NCBI RefSeq assembly: GCF_023091155.1 | Contig: NZ_JAHWXK010000001.1 | Coordinates: 186,001 to 250,000, forward strand | Origin: Microbacterium sufflavum | Lineage (GTDB): Bacteria > Actinomycetota > Actinomycetes > Actinomycetales > Microbacteriaceae | Reading direction: 5' to 3' | DNA length: 64,000 nucleotides | Shown: positions 7,584 to 19,587 of the stretch, piece by piece | How positions within the stretch are numbered: the stretch's first letter is position 1 | Layout of the letters: every line of letters starts with the position of its first letter | Translations under genes and position numbers: made by a program | Notes under the pieces: model-generated | Database searches by the model: none | Seen by the model: the letters and a program-made list of their open reading frames with translations, nothing else | Told to the model about the DNA's origin: nothing

Positions 7584-8686
7584 CACTTCGCCGTCCAGAT
7601 GAGCTCGTCGCCGTCGTAGAGGTCGGCCACCAGGTCGGGGTCCATCATGTCGGCGATCGCGGGCAGGTTCTTCACGTCGCCGTACTCCTGCACGATCTCG
7701 TACTCGGGCTCCCACATGGCCTTGGTCTGCACGCCGGGGTTGCCGCCCGCGCTCTCGCGCACCCAGGCCGACTCGACCTCCCACGTGCGGGCGAGCTGGT
7801 CGCGCGGGAACGCGGCGCCCTGGCCGTTCTCCTCCGCGAGCTCGGCGAGCATGTCGATGCACTCGTCGGACTCGTCGAGGCAGAACTGCAGTGCCTTGAG
7901 GCTCGCGCGCAGGAAGTCGGCGGCGACCTCGCGGTGCTCGGCGAGGAAACGCGAGTTCACCTCCATCACGTTGTAGGTGCCCTCGACGCCGAGGTCGGAC
8001 GGCAGGAACTCGCTGAACGGGAGGTCCTGCGCCTTGAGGGTCTGCGGCTGGTTGGAGGCGTAGCCGACGATCGCGTCGACCTGCTCGCGCACGACCACGG
8101 TGGGGTCGTAGTTGGTCATCTTCACCATCTCGACCTTCGACACGTCGACGCCGGCCTCGTCGAGCATGGCCGAGGCGATGGGCGTGAGGTTGATGAAGTA
8201 GCCGAGCGAGCCGCCCTCGAGGTCGGTGAGGTCCTCGAGCTTCTCGTTGCCGAAGATCGAGAACGGCGGGGTCGTGCCGTAGGTCGCGACGGCCGTGAGG
8301 TTCTTGCTGTTGGCGGCGGCGAGCATCACGTCGGACGCGGAGCCGAGGGCGGTGAACTGCGCCTGACCGGAGGCGACGAGCTGCTGTCCGTTCGCGCCGG
8401 AGGCGTTGATCTCGACATCGAGGCAGAGGTCGTCGAAGTAGCCGAGCTCCTTCGCGAGGAACACGTCGAGCTGCCCGGCGCTGGCGGAGTAGCCGTAGCC
8501 GGAGATGTAGGTGATGGTGCCGGCGTCCTGGTTGCGCTGGCAGGCGTCGGATCCGTCTGCGCTCGTGGGGGCGGTATCGCCGCCCGGCGTCTGCGCGGAG
8601 CATGCTCCGAGCGTCAGCGTGGCGGCGAGAACGCACGTCAGGGTGGCAGTGGTGCGGAATCGGGTTTCCGCAGAGGAAGTAGCCAT
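7583..8686 (-). CDS. NMT1/THI5-like substrate-binding lipoprotein
   Basis: A 367-residue extracytoplasmic binding protein. The signal peptide ends in the lipobox LTLGAC with the lipid-bearing Cys at residue 29. The mature part has a periplasmic fold typical of NMT1 proteins, with ITYISGYGYSASAGQLDVFLAKELGYF near the start, GYFINL and LRASLKALQFC. The ATG at 8686 has GAGAAGGGA upstream; another ATG at 8711-8713 lacks one. It heads the transport-lyase-ribokinase operon, directly downstream of operator O3. RibY, a known riboflavin-binding lipoprotein, belongs to the same fold class, so riboflavin is the leading guess. Confidence 0.87.
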   Translation of the reverse strand: MATSSAETRFRTTATLTCVLAATLTLGACSAQTPGGDTAPTSADGSDACQRNQDAGTITYISGYGYSASAGQLDVFLAKELGYFDDLCLDVEINASGANGQQLVASGQAQFTALGSASDVMLAAANSKNLTAVATYGTTPPFSIFGNEKLEDLTDLEGGSLGYFINLTPIASAMLDEAGVDVSKVEMVKMTNYDPTVVVREQVDAIVGYASNQPQTLKAQDLPFSEFLPSDLGVEGTYNVMEVNSRFLAEHREVAADFLRASLKALQFCLDESDECIDMLAELAEENGQGAAFPRDQLARTWEVESAWVRESAGGNPGVQTKAMWEPEYEIVQEYGDVKNLPAIADMMDPDLVADLYDGDELIWTAK

Positions 8687-8735
8687 GAGGGTCCCTTCTC
8701 GGCCGTTCGTCATTGATGGCTCGATGAAAGTAACA

Positions 8736-8751
8736 TAGTCAATCTTGACTA
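8736..8751. promoter_or_regulatory. Operator O3, perfect inverted repeat TAGTCAA-N2-TTGACTA
   Basis: The same 16-bp element as O1, perfect in both arms, lies about 50 bp upstream of the lipoprotein gene that starts the long operon. It links this operon to the reductase-kinase operon and padR about 6 kb away. Confidence 0.75.
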
Positions 8752-8795
8752 AGCAAGATCAAACTAAGTTCGTCCGGCACGATCGGGCGACGGGC

Positions 8796-8824
8796 GCACG
8801 ACTCTCCCGACCGTCGGGTCGTGC
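8796..8824. terminator. Hairpin downstream of the DUF6226 gene
   Basis: GCACGAC at 8796-8802 pairs with GTCGTGC at 8818-8824, and CCCGA at 8806-8810 can pair with TCGGG at 8814-8818 inside it. It sits in the gap after the stop of the DUF6226 gene and before operator O3, so it probably ends that transcript. No T-tract follows. Confidence 0.35.
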
Positions 8825-8888
8825 ACGCGGAACACCGTCGTGCATACGGGGCACGAACGGGCGGAGGTGGGGCCGGGGTCAGGCGGGG

Positions 8889-10016
8889 TCAGGCGGGGAT
8901 GGAGCGGAGCGGCCAGGCGGGCCACCAGCCGTCGTCGAGCCCGCGCAGCAGGGCGGCCGCGCGCTCTCGCGCCTCGGCGGGCATCTCCGGTGCAGGACCG
9001 GAGCTGCTCTCCCGCCGCTCGCCGTCCGGCGACCGGATCTCCGTGTACAGCCACGCACGGCGACCCACGGGGTACTTCTCCCGGAAGCCCCCGGCGGCGA
9101 CCGACAGCACGATCCGCTCCAGCTCGTCCGCCGCGGTCTCGGCGGTCTCGTCGCAGGCATCGCAGATGCACGAGGGCACGATCGCGTGGAAGTGGGCACC
9201 CGCATCGATGCGGACGGAGGGAACGCCCGGCGTGATCGTGATCTGCGCACCGCGCGCCGGTTCGAGCACGACGTGCTCGGTCCCGCCCTCCCCCCTCTCT
9301 CGCCGCACCTCGACCTCGTACTCGCGACGGAGGTGCTCGATGAGCGCGTCGACCACGAGGGACAGCGGTGCGAAGCGCTCCGGGTGGGATTCCCGGGAGT
9401 ACGACTCCTCCGGCGCGATGCCGTCGGGCCAGCGGTGCCCGTAGGGGATCCCCTCGCCGCGGTCGTCGTGGAAGGTCAGGATCGGGAGAGCAGGCCGGAC
9501 ATACGCGCGCGCCGGGACGACGACGACCGCGGGAGCCGAATCCTCCGCGGACAGCGCCCTCATCTCCTCGTCATCGATGTCGTCCTGCTCCCACGGAGCG
9601 AGCATCTGCAGGAACGCATCCCGCTGGCCGGGCTGCTGCACCATCCCCTGCACGAGACCCGCGACCGGGATCGAGAGGGTGTTGGTCCCGATCTCCGGCT
9701 CACTCGTCATCCGCCATGTCGCGGCCGGGTGCACGACCGCGATGACGTTCCCCACGAACCGCGCCGCCCCCGCGGCCAGCGTCTCGCTCTCGAGGACCTC
9801 AGGATGACCGGCGACGAAGTCCCACGTCGCCCCGAGATCGACGGCGAGCAGCGCGGGGTCGACCTCGTGGCCCCGCGCGAATTCGGCGAACGGCTCGAAG
9901 CCGTCGACGAACCGGACCGGCCCCGGAGCATCCGCCTGCGGGGGCATCCACAGGACCGCGGCGGCACCCGCCTCGGGCATCGGGCCGAGGGGACCGGGGA
10001 AGACAGCACTGCTCAT
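8889..10016 (-). CDS. DUF6226 family protein
   Basis: A 375-residue protein of unknown function. It has no signal peptide or membrane segment. The C-terminal half resembles the actinobacterial DUF6226 family and contains CICDACDE (two Cys pairs that might bind a metal) and the closing WWPAWPLR segment. The N-terminal half mentions no recognisable catalytic motif. It stands alone: ramB is 22 bp upstream on the same strand and a hairpin lies downstream. It could be co-transcribed with ramB, but no shared function is evident. Confidence 0.7.
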   Translation of the reverse strand: MSSAVFPGPLGPMPEAGAAAVLWMPPQADAPGPVRFVDGFEPFAEFARGHEVDPALLAVDLGATWDFVAGHPEVLESETLAAGAARFVGNVIAVVHPAATWRMTSEPEIGTNTLSIPVAGLVQGMVQQPGQRDAFLQMLAPWEQDDIDDEEMRALSAEDSAPAVVVVPARAYVRPALPILTFHDDRGEGIPYGHRWPDGIAPEESYSRESHPERFAPLSLVVDALIEHLRREYEVEVRRERGEGGTEHVVLEPARGAQITITPGVPSVRIDAGAHFHAIVPSCICDACDETAETAADELERIVLSVAAGGFREKYPVGRRAWLYTEIRSPDGERRESSSGPAPEMPAEARERAAALLRGLDDGWWPAWPLRSIPA

Positions 10017-10038
10017 CGACCGAGCGTACCGAGCGGGG

Positions 10039-11490
10039 TCACCGCGGCGCGTGGGCCTCCAGGAACTCGTACACGTCGGTGGTGTCCACGCCGGGGAAGG
10101 CGCCGGTGGGCAGGGTCGCCAGCAGCGTGCGCGGGGTCTTCACGTTGGGCCACGACTGTTCGCGCCACCGCTCCTCCAGCTCCGCGGGGGCACGGCGGCA
10201 GCACACCTCGACCGAGTGCTTCGAGACGCCGCGGTGCGGGGTGTCGCGGCCCACGAACCACTTCGTGTCGTCGAACCGCACCCCCACGCTCACGGAGTGC
10301 AGCCCCTCGCTCGACGCCTCGACCCGGGCCGTGCACCAATAGGTCCCGTTGCCCGTGTCCGTGTACTGGTAGTACGGGTTGAAGCGGTCGTCCTCGTCGA
10401 ACACGACCCGCGAGGTCCACCGTCGACAGCACATCTGTCCCTCGATCGCGCCCAGCCGATCGGTCGGGAAGTTCACGTCGTCGTTCTCGTACGCCTTGGT
10501 GATGGTGCCCGACTCGTGCACCTTGAGGAAGTGCACCGGGATGTCGAGGTGCCGTGTCGCGAGGTTGGTGAAGCGGTGCGCGGCCGTCTCGTACGACACG
10601 GAGTAGGCGTCGCGGAGGTCCTCGATCGAGATCGCACGCCGCTGCTTCGCGTCCTTGAGCGTCGGCACGACGTGGGCCTCCGGGATGAGGAGGGCGCCCG
10701 TGAGGTAGTTCGTCTCGACGCGCTGCCGCAGGAACTCGGCGTAGCTGCGCGGCTCGGCGTGCCCGAGGATCCGGCTCGAGAGCGCCTGCAGCACCGCCGT
10801 CCGCGCATCACCCTTGGCCGGGACGCTGCTCGACAGGTAGAGCCGTCCGTGGGCGAGATCGGCGACGCTGCGGGTGGTCTGCGGCAGGTCGGGGGCGTAG
10901 TGCAGCGTGAAGCCGAGGTAGGCGGCGATCTCCGAGGCCGTCCGCTGCGTGAGGGGTCCGCCCGGGTGCCCCACCGCGGCGAGGATCTCCGACGCCTTGG
11001 CCTCCAGGTCGGCGAAGTGGTTGTCCTGCCTCCGCATCAGGTGCCGCAGCTCCACGTTCGCCCGCCGCGCCTCCTCCGGCGTGGCCGCCCGCTCGTCCCG
11101 CAGCCGGTCGATCTCGCCGTGGAGCGCGAGCATCGCCTTCAGCGCATCGGTCGGCACGGTCTTCGCGATGCGGAACGGATCGATGCCGAGCGCCCGGAAC
11201 GTCTGGCCCTTCATCGCCCGCTCCAGCGCGACCTCCAGGCTGCTGCGCTCGTCGAGCGGCTCGCCCTCCAGCAGCGCGTCGATCGTGACCCCGAGCGCTC
11301 GCGCGATCGCCTGGAGCTGCGTGAGCTTGGGCTCGCGCTTGCCGGTCTCGATCATCGACAGCTGACTGGGAGCGCGGTCCACCGCCGTCGCGAGCTCTTC
11401 GAGGGTCATCCCCTGAGCGGTGCGCAGCTGACGGATCCGTCGCCCGATCGTGAGGGCGTCGGTGTCTTCTGCGGCCTCGGTGCTGGTCAT
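10039..11490 (-). CDS. ramB: RamB/ScfR-type regulator of acetate and short-chain fatty acid metabolism
   Basis: A 483-residue regulator. Residues about 13-70 are an Xre-type helix-turn-helix ([20 protein letters not shown] and [13 protein letters not shown]). The middle carries the IrrE-like metalloprotease-related domain, and the C-terminal part is the ScfR-type domain with RRW, CCRR and TPHRG segments. In Corynebacterium RamB represses aceA, aceB and its own gene when acetate is absent. It is divergent from aceA here, which matches that role. The ATG at 11490 is chosen because upstream codons cross into the promoter region. Confidence 0.87.
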   Translation of the reverse strand: MTSTEAAEDTDALTIGRRIRQLRTAQGMTLEELATAVDRAPSQLSMIETGKREPKLTQLQAIARALGVTIDALLEGEPLDERSSLEVALERAMKGQTFRALGIDPFRIAKTVPTDALKAMLALHGEIDRLRDERAATPEEARRANVELRHLMRRQDNHFADLEAKASEILAAVGHPGGPLTQRTASEIAAYLGFTLHYAPDLPQTTRSVADLAHGRLYLSSSVPAKGDARTAVLQALSSRILGHAEPRSYAEFLRQRVETNYLTGALLIPEAHVVPTLKDAKQRRAISIEDLRDAYSVSYETAAHRFTNLATRHLDIPVHFLKVHESGTITKAYENDDVNFPTDRLGAIEGQMCCRRWTSRVVFDEDDRFNPYYQYTDTGNGTYWCTARVEASSEGLHSVSVGVRFDDTKWFVGRDTPHRGVSKHSVEVCCRRAPAELEERWREQSWPNVKTPRTLLATLPTGAFPGVDTTDVYEFLEAHAPR

Positions 11491-11520
11491 GGCGGGGATT
11501 CTGTCACGAAAACAGAAAGA

Positions 11521-11533
11521 AGGGCAAACTTCT
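11521..11533. promoter_or_regulatory. RamB-like motif in the ramB/aceA gap
   Basis: The minus strand here reads AGAAGTTTGCCCT, and its core AGTTTGC (11524-11530) resembles the core of the Corynebacterium RamB box. It lies between the divergent ramB and aceA genes, so it could serve both. Only one half-site-like match was seen. Confidence 0.35.
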
Positions 11534-11622
11534 CCTTCGATCCGGCCGAGAAGAGCGCCGAAGTTCACACAGAGTGGGACCACGCCACCGGCACCGACGC
11601 CGGTTCCATCCGAGGAGACACC

Positions 11623-12948
<1,326 letters not shown>

Positions 12949-12975
12949 TCCCCACCTCTGCAAAGGATCCGCATC

Positions 12976-14631
<1,656 letters not shown>

Positions 14632-14723
14632 GCGCGGGACACGGGTGCCGCGGGTCGAGAGGCCCGCGGCACCGGTGCGTCCGCCGCGGCCCCGGTCGTC
14701 CGGTGCGGGCGTAGCCTGGACCC

Positions 14724-15158
14724 ATGAGCGACGTGTGGACCGGCATCGCCGAGGAGTTCCTGCACCTGTATCCGCGCGGCCGCCGGCTGTTCGCGGTCGC
14801 GGGAGCCGATGCCGAGCGGTCGCGCCTCGCCGCCGATGCGCTCGCCACCGCGCTCACCGCCGCGGACCAGACGGTGGAGCGCGTGCACCTCACCGCGGTG
14901 GACGAGACGGCGCTGCGTGCCCTCATCATCACACCGTTCCGCACCGGCAGTGCGGACGGCACCATCCTGCTCGTCTCCGGTCCCGCCGCGGTGGTGTCGC
15001 CCACGGCGCGTGGCCTGTGGAACTCCGTGCTCTGGCAGCTCGCCGGGGAGGAGCCGCCGCACACGGCCGCGAACGCCCTGGTCGACCTCACGGATCCCGC
15101 GCACCCCGCCCGCCGCTTCGCGGACTACTGCGCGGTGCCGTCGTCCTTCGAGACCTGA
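14724..15158 (+). CDS. Uridine-kinase-like protein with a degenerate P-loop
   Basis: A 144-residue cytoplasmic protein without signal or membrane segment. Its layout resembles a uridine kinase: RRLFAVAGADAERSRLAADAL sits where the P-loop GxxGxGKS/T and helix should be, GTILLVSGP-x-RGLWN resembles the kinase LLFDG...LRGLW segment, and LVDLTDPAHPARRFADYC resembles the kinase C-terminus. The lysine and Ser/Thr of Walker A are missing, so ATP hydrolysis is unlikely. A -10-like TAGCCT at 14712-14717 lies six bases before the ATG, suggesting a leaderless message. A strong terminator follows. Function unknown; possibly a pseudokinase. Confidence 0.75.
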   Translation: MSDVWTGIAEEFLHLYPRGRRLFAVAGADAERSRLAADALATALTAADQTVERVHLTAVDETALRALIITPFRTGSADGTILLVSGPAAVVSPTARGLWNSVLWQLAGEEPPHTAANALVDLTDPAHPARRFADYCAVPSSFET

Positions 15159-15178
15159 GCCCCGGCTCACGCGCACAA

Positions 15179-15205
15179 GGGCCCGACACCGCACGTGTCG
15201 GGCCC
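15179..15205. terminator. Bidirectional terminator hairpin
   Basis: GGGCCCGACAC (15179-15189) pairs with GTGTCGGGCCC (15195-15205), an 11-bp stem with a 5-base loop. It lies between the convergent kinase-like and aldo/keto reductase genes. Confidence 0.75.
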
Positions 15206-15223
15206 TCGGCCGTGCGGCGGGGA

Positions 15224-16219
15224 TCACTCCTCTCCGGGTTCCGCGTCGAGACGGGCGCGCACCTCCGCGTCGAGCACGAGGTCGGCGGCACCGAGAGCCT
15301 CGTCGAGCTGCGCGACGCTGGAGACGCCGACCACGGGGATGACGGGCACCTCGGCGCCGAGCAGCCACGCGAGGGCGACCTGGTTCGCGGTCGCTCCGAG
15401 CTCCGCGGCGACCTCGTGCAGCAGCGCGCGGCGGACGTGACTGGAGGGGTGGTCGACGCCGCCCCACAGCGGCTTGTCCACCCGGGCGATGGCGCCCTGG
15501 TGCAGCGGTGAGTACACGGTGATCGCGAGCGGGGGTCGCTCGTCCGTGCCGGTCGAGGCCGCATAGCTCAGCAGCTCGGGCGTCACGAAGTTGTTCCGTC
15601 CGAGCCGGGGCGCCGGATACAGATAGCTGTACTGCTGCTGCACGACGCCGTACGGCGCGACGCCCTGGCGCTGGGCCTCCTCCCGTGCCTCCACCACGCG
15701 CCAGGTGGGCACGTTGGAGATGCCCGCGATGCCGACGAGCCCCGCGCGCTGCAGTTCCCCGAACGCACCGACGGTCTCGGCGAGCGGCACCTCGGTGTCG
15801 TCCACGTGACCGTAGAGCACGTCGATGCGGTCGATGCCGAGCTGGCGCGCGCTCTCGGGGCCCTGCCGCCGGATGACCTCGGCCGACAGCCCCTCGAAGT
15901 TCGTCGGAGGGGTGTTAGACAGCGGCTTCGCCGGATCCTTCTGGGCGGCGCCGATCTTGGTCGCGATGCGGACGCCGTCGCGGTTGCCTCGGTCGTGCAG
16001 CCAGCGGCCGAGGAGCTGCTCGCTCTCGCGCCCGTGACCTCCCGCCCAGAGGCTGTAGTTGTTCGCGGTGTCGATGAACGTGCCACCGGCCTCGACGAAG
16101 CGGTCGAGGATGGCGCGTGAGGTCTCTTCGTCGGTGCGGGTGCCGAAGTTCATGGCACCGAGGCAGAGCGTGGAGACGTCGAAAGACGTGCGGCCGTCGG
16201 AGAGGGTGCGGTACTGCAT
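15224..16219 (-). CDS. Aldo/keto reductase
   Basis: A 331-residue NADPH-dependent oxidoreductase of the aldo/keto reductase superfamily (TIM barrel). The catalytic tetrad is visible as Asp50 and Tyr55 in FIDTANNY, Lys88 in IATKIG and His138 in VLYGHVDD. The C-terminal VIPVVGVSS segment contacts the cofactor. It is divergent from a MocR-family regulator 68 bp away, so it may be that regulator's target. MocR proteins often respond to pyridoxal phosphate, and pyridoxal reductases belong to this superfamily; that link is speculation. Confidence 0.88.
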   Translation of the reverse strand: MQYRTLSDGRTSFDVSTLCLGAMNFGTRTDEETSRAILDRFVEAGGTFIDTANNYSLWAGGHGRESEQLLGRWLHDRGNRDGVRIATKIGAAQKDPAKPLSNTPPTNFEGLSAEVIRRQGPESARQLGIDRIDVLYGHVDDTEVPLAETVGAFGELQRAGLVGIAGISNVPTWRVVEAREEAQRQGVAPYGVVQQQYSYLYPAPRLGRNNFVTPELLSYAASTGTDERPPLAITVYSPLHQGAIARVDKPLWGGVDHPSSHVRRALLHEVAAELGATANQVALAWLLGAEVPVIPVVGVSSVAQLDEALGAADLVLDAEVRARLDAEPGEE

Positions 16220-16287
16220 GGGGGTTCCTTTCTCGGGGACGGCTCCACGCTAGAGAGCTATCGGTCCGGCGCTACACTCCAATCACG

Positions 16288-17781
16288 ATGCAGAACACCA
16301 GACCGATTCTCGCGTGGGAGACCCTGATCGATCTCGGCTCCGACGTCGAGGGCGGTCTGCTGCGCGATCGCGTGGAGTCGGCCCTGCGCCGCGCGATCGA
16401 TGACGGACGCCTCACCCCCGGCGCCGCGCTGCCGCCGAGCCGGACCCTCGCCGAGACGCTCGGGGTCTCGCGCTGGGTCGTGACCGAGGCGTACGGGCAG
16501 CTCGTCGCCGAGGGAGTCCTGGAGGCACGGACCGGTTCGGCGACGCGCGTCGCGGAGAGCCTCGGAACTCCTCCTCCCCCGCAAGCCGCGGGTGCACCGC
16601 GACCCGGCCACCCGGGCCGCACGGGTACCACCGGTGCGCGCGAACTTGCGCCCGCGGCCGACACCGCGACCGAGTCCCGCGCCGCAACACGGGCACCGGC
16701 GCGCTACGACCTGCGGCCCGGCATCCCGGATCTGCGCGCGGTGCCGCGCGCCCGCTGGTCGTCCGCGCTGCGGGCGGCCCTGACCGCGCTGCCCGATCGC
16801 GAACTCGCCGCCGCACCGACATCGGGGCATCCGTCCGCGAGGGCGGCCGTCGCGTCGTACCTGGCCCGCTCGCGGCACGCGGTGGCCGACCCCGACCACG
16901 TCATCATCACCCACGGGGCGACCGACGCGATGGACCTCCTCACGCGCGAGCTGCACCGGCGCGGCCACCGCACGATCCTGGTGGAGGACCCGAGCTGGTC
17001 GCGGTTGCGCGTGCAGGCGGAGCAGAACGGACTGCGGCCCATCCCGGTCCCGGTCGACGCGGAGGGCATCGACACCGACAGCCTGGTCGAGCTCGCCGCG
17101 CAGACCGGTGCCCGCGCGGCGCTCGTGACGCCCGCCCACCAGTTCCCGCTCGGCGCCGCCCTGTCGCCGGCGCGGCGCGAGCGCCTGGTGCGCTGGGCCC
17201 GCGCCTCCGATGCGCTGCTGATCGAAGACGACTACGACGCGGAGTTCCGCTACGACCGGCGCCCCGTCCCCGCCCTGCAGCGCCTCGCTCCGGATCGGGT
17301 CGCCCTGATCGGGTCGCTGTCGAAGTCGGTCTCCCCGGCCCTCGGCGTCGGGTGGATGCTCCTGCCGTCCGACCTCGCCCCCGCCCCCGCCGCAGGACCC
17401 CCGTCGCTCGTCGACCAGGCGGCCCTTGCGCACTTCCTCACGCGCGGCGACTTCGAGCGGCATCTGCGATCCTCGCGCTCGCGGTTCCGCCGTCGACGGC
17501 AGCGCCTGCTCGACGCGCTCGACCGGGAGCTGCCGGGCCTCGAGGTCTCCGGGATCGCCGCGGGGATGCACCTCGTGCTGCGGCTCCCCCCGGGGTGCAC
17601 GGCGGCAGAGGTCGTGTCGGCGGCGGCGGGCCTCGGCATCGCGCTCACGCCGCTGCAGCGGTACGCCGTCGCCGTCACACCGTTCGAGGCACTCGTGCTG
17701 GGCTACGGCAACCTCGACGACGCACTGGTGGAGGAGGCCGCAGCACGGCTCGCCCTGGTCCTCCGCTCCGTGCGCACCTGA
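16288..17781 (+). CDS. MocR/GabR-type regulator (GntR winged helix plus aminotransferase domain)
   Basis: A 497-residue fusion of an N-terminal GntR winged helix (about 20-85, with LRRAIDDGRLTPGAALPPSRTLAETLGVSR-like order) and a fold-type I aminotransferase domain (about 150-490). The PLP-binding Lys346 is in SLSKSVSPALGVGWM and DDYDAEFRYDRRP is the usual active-site strip. A proline/alanine-rich linker joins the halves. Such proteins sense PLP or a PLP adduct and activate a divergent gene, here the aldo/keto reductase. TACACT at 16273-16278 looks like its -10 box, leaving a very short leader. Confidence 0.9.
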   Translation: MQNTRPILAWETLIDLGSDVEGGLLRDRVESALRRAIDDGRLTPGAALPPSRTLAETLGVSRWVVTEAYGQLVAEGVLEARTGSATRVAESLGTPPPPQAAGAPRPGHPGRTGTTGARELAPAADTATESRAATRAPARYDLRPGIPDLRAVPRARWSSALRAALTALPDRELAAAPTSGHPSARAAVASYLARSRHAVADPDHVIITHGATDAMDLLTRELHRRGHRTILVEDPSWSRLRVQAEQNGLRPIPVPVDAEGIDTDSLVELAAQTGARAALVTPAHQFPLGAALSPARRERLVRWARASDALLIEDDYDAEFRYDRRPVPALQRLAPDRVALIGSLSKSVSPALGVGWMLLPSDLAPAPAAGPPSLVDQAALAHFLTRGDFERHLRSSRSRFRRRRQRLLDALDRELPGLEVSGIAAGMHLVLRLPPGCTAAEVVSAAAGLGIALTPLQRYAVAVTPFEALVLGYGNLDDALVEEAAARLALVLRSVRT

Positions 17782-17788
17782 CCCCCGC

Positions 17789-18298
17789 TCAGTGGAACGG
17801 CGCGGCCACGGAGTTGCGGTGGTAGTCGAACACGATGCTCGTGCGGGTCGAGGCGACGCTGCTCTGCGCCGACAGGTGCTCCAGGACGAACTCGCGCATC
17901 TCCGACGAGTCCGCGACCGCGATGTGCAGCAGGAAGTCGTCGTCGCCGCCCAGGAAGAACACCTGGATCACCTGCGGCAGGGCGCGCACCCGGTCGGCGA
18001 ACTCCACGATGCTCTCGCGCCGGGCGCTCGGGCGCAGGCTCACGCCGATGATCGCCTGGAGTCCCGCGCCCAGCTGCCGCTCGTCGACGCTGGCGTGGAA
18101 GCCGGTGATCACGCCGCGGTCGACGAGGGCGCGCAACCGGGCGTGCGCGGTGGAGGGCGCGACGCCGAGGCGCGCCGCGAGCTCGGCGTTGGTCATGCGG
18201 CCGTCGACGGTGAGCAGCTGCACGATGCGGGCATCGGTCTGGTCGAGCGCCGGTGCCCGAACGCTGTTCGGCTCGGGGGCGGAAGACGTGGTGGCCAT
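17789..18298 (-). CDS. aldR: Lrp/AsnC-family regulator, probable AldR
   Basis: A 169-residue regulator. The AsnC-type helix-turn-helix is at about 22-70 (DQTDARIVQLLTVDGRMTNAELAARLGV and STAHARLRAL). The RAM ligand-binding domain follows (about 85-160), with VFFLGGDDDFLLHIAV. It is divergent from alanine dehydrogenase, the arrangement of AldR in mycobacteria, where the protein controls ald in response to alanine. The same assignment is likely here. An in-frame codon at 18307 could extend the start by three residues. Confidence 0.85.
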   Translation of the reverse strand: MATTSSAPEPNSVRAPALDQTDARIVQLLTVDGRMTNAELAARLGVAPSTAHARLRALVDRGVITGFHASVDERQLGAGLQAIIGVSLRPSARRESIVEFADRVRALPQVIQVFFLGGDDDFLLHIAVADSSEMREFVLEHLSAQSSVASTRTSIVFDYHRNSVAAPFH

Positions 18299-18414
18299 AC
18301 GAAGCATTATTCAGGATTCTCGCGATGGCCGAATTGCCTTCATCAAATCTGTCCCTTCCTCGACGTTTCTGCGATTCTGGTCTGCGCCTACGCACCCCGA
18401 GACCAGGAGGATCG
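18299..18414. promoter_or_regulatory. Divergent aldR/ald control region
   Basis: This 116-bp gap contains the similar elements TTCTCGCGAT (18317-18326) and TTCTGCGAT (18367-18375), about 50 bp apart in the same orientation. They are candidate half-sites for the Lrp-type regulator. The ald ribosome binding site CAGGAGG is at 18404-18410. Confidence 0.35.
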
Positions 18415-19506
18415 ATGAAGATCGGCGTCCCGACCGAGATCAAGAACAACGAGAACCGCGTCGCCCTCACTCCCGCGGGCGCGGATCGCCTGGTGCACGA
18501 GGGCCACCGCGTGCTCGTGCAGTCGGGGGCCGGCATCGGCTCCAGCATCGCCGACGACGACTACCGCGCGGCGGGCGCCGAGATCGTCGACTCCGCCGAA
18601 GAGGCCTGGGGCGAGGCCGACCTGCTCATCAAGGTCAAGGAACCCGTCGCCGCGGAGTACGGCTTCCTGCGCGACGATCTCACCCTGTTCACCTACCTGC
18701 ACCTGGCCGCCGACCGCCCGCTCACCGACGCCCTCGTGGCCGCGGGGACCACGGCCGTCGCGTACGAGACGGTGCAGCTGCCCGACCGATCGCTCCCCCT
18801 CCTCGTCCCCATGAGCGAGATCGCCGGACGCCTCTCGGTCACCATGGGCTCGTACTCGCTGCTGCGGTCGCAGGGCGGCCGCGGCATGCTGCTGGGCGGG
18901 ATCGCCGGGACACCGCGCGCCAAGACGGTCGTCATCGGCGGCGGCGTGGCCGGAGAGCACGCGGCAGCCAACGCGCTCGGCCTCGGCTCGAAGGTCACGG
19001 TGGTCGACATCTCCCTGCCGCGCCTGCGCGAGCTCGAGCACCGGTACGGCGGCGCGCTCGAGACCCGCGCGTCGAGCCGCTACGACATCGCCGAGGAGCT
19101 CGCCACGGCCGACCTCGTGATCGGCTCGGTGCTGATCCCCGGGGCCGCCGCGCCGAAGCTCGTGACCGACGACATGGTCGCCGGGATGAAGAAGGGCTCG
19201 GTGCTGGTCGACATCGCGATCGACCAGGGCGGCTGCTTCGAGGGCTCGCGGCCCACCACGCACGACGACCCCACCTTCGCGGTGCACGACTCCATCTACT
19301 ACTGCGTCGCGAACATGCCGGGAGCGGTTCCCACGACGGCGACCCGCTCCCTCACCAACGCCACGCTGCCCTACGTGTCCGCGATCGCGGGCAAGGGCTG
19401 GGAGCGCGCGGCCGCGGAGGACGCGGCGCTGGCGAAGGGGCTCAACGTCCAGGGCGGACGCATCACGCTCGAGGCCGTCGCCCGCGCCCACGGCCTCGCG
19501 GACTGA
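18415..19506 (+). CDS. ald: Alanine dehydrogenase
   Basis: A 363-residue NAD-dependent enzyme interconverting alanine and pyruvate plus ammonia. The substrate residues match the mycobacterial enzyme: Lys75 in LLIKVKEP and His96 in YLHLAAD. The Rossmann nucleotide loop is [15 protein letters not shown], and [11 protein letters not shown] carries the catalytic acid. The start is fixed by CAGGAGG four bases upstream and the classic [13 protein letters not shown] beginning. It is the likely target of the divergent Lrp-type regulator and feeds alanine into central metabolism. Confidence 0.97.
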   Translation: MKIGVPTEIKNNENRVALTPAGADRLVHEGHRVLVQSGAGIGSSIADDDYRAAGAEIVDSAEEAWGEADLLIKVKEPVAAEYGFLRDDLTLFTYLHLAADRPLTDALVAAGTTAVAYETVQLPDRSLPLLVPMSEIAGRLSVTMGSYSLLRSQGGRGMLLGGIAGTPRAKTVVIGGGVAGEHAAANALGLGSKVTVVDISLPRLRELEHRYGGALETRASSRYDIAEELATADLVIGSVLIPGAAAPKLVTDDMVAGMKKGSVLVDIAIDQGGCFEGSRPTTHDDPTFAVHDSIYYCVANMPGAVPTTATRSLTNATLPYVSAIAGKGWERAAAEDAALAKGLNVQGGRITLEAVARAHGLAD

Positions 19507-19587
19507 CCTTCCCGACCCGAAAGAACCGCGGATCTTGGCCGGTCCCCACATGTCGACCGCGGTGGCGACGCGAGTACGCTCGTAACC

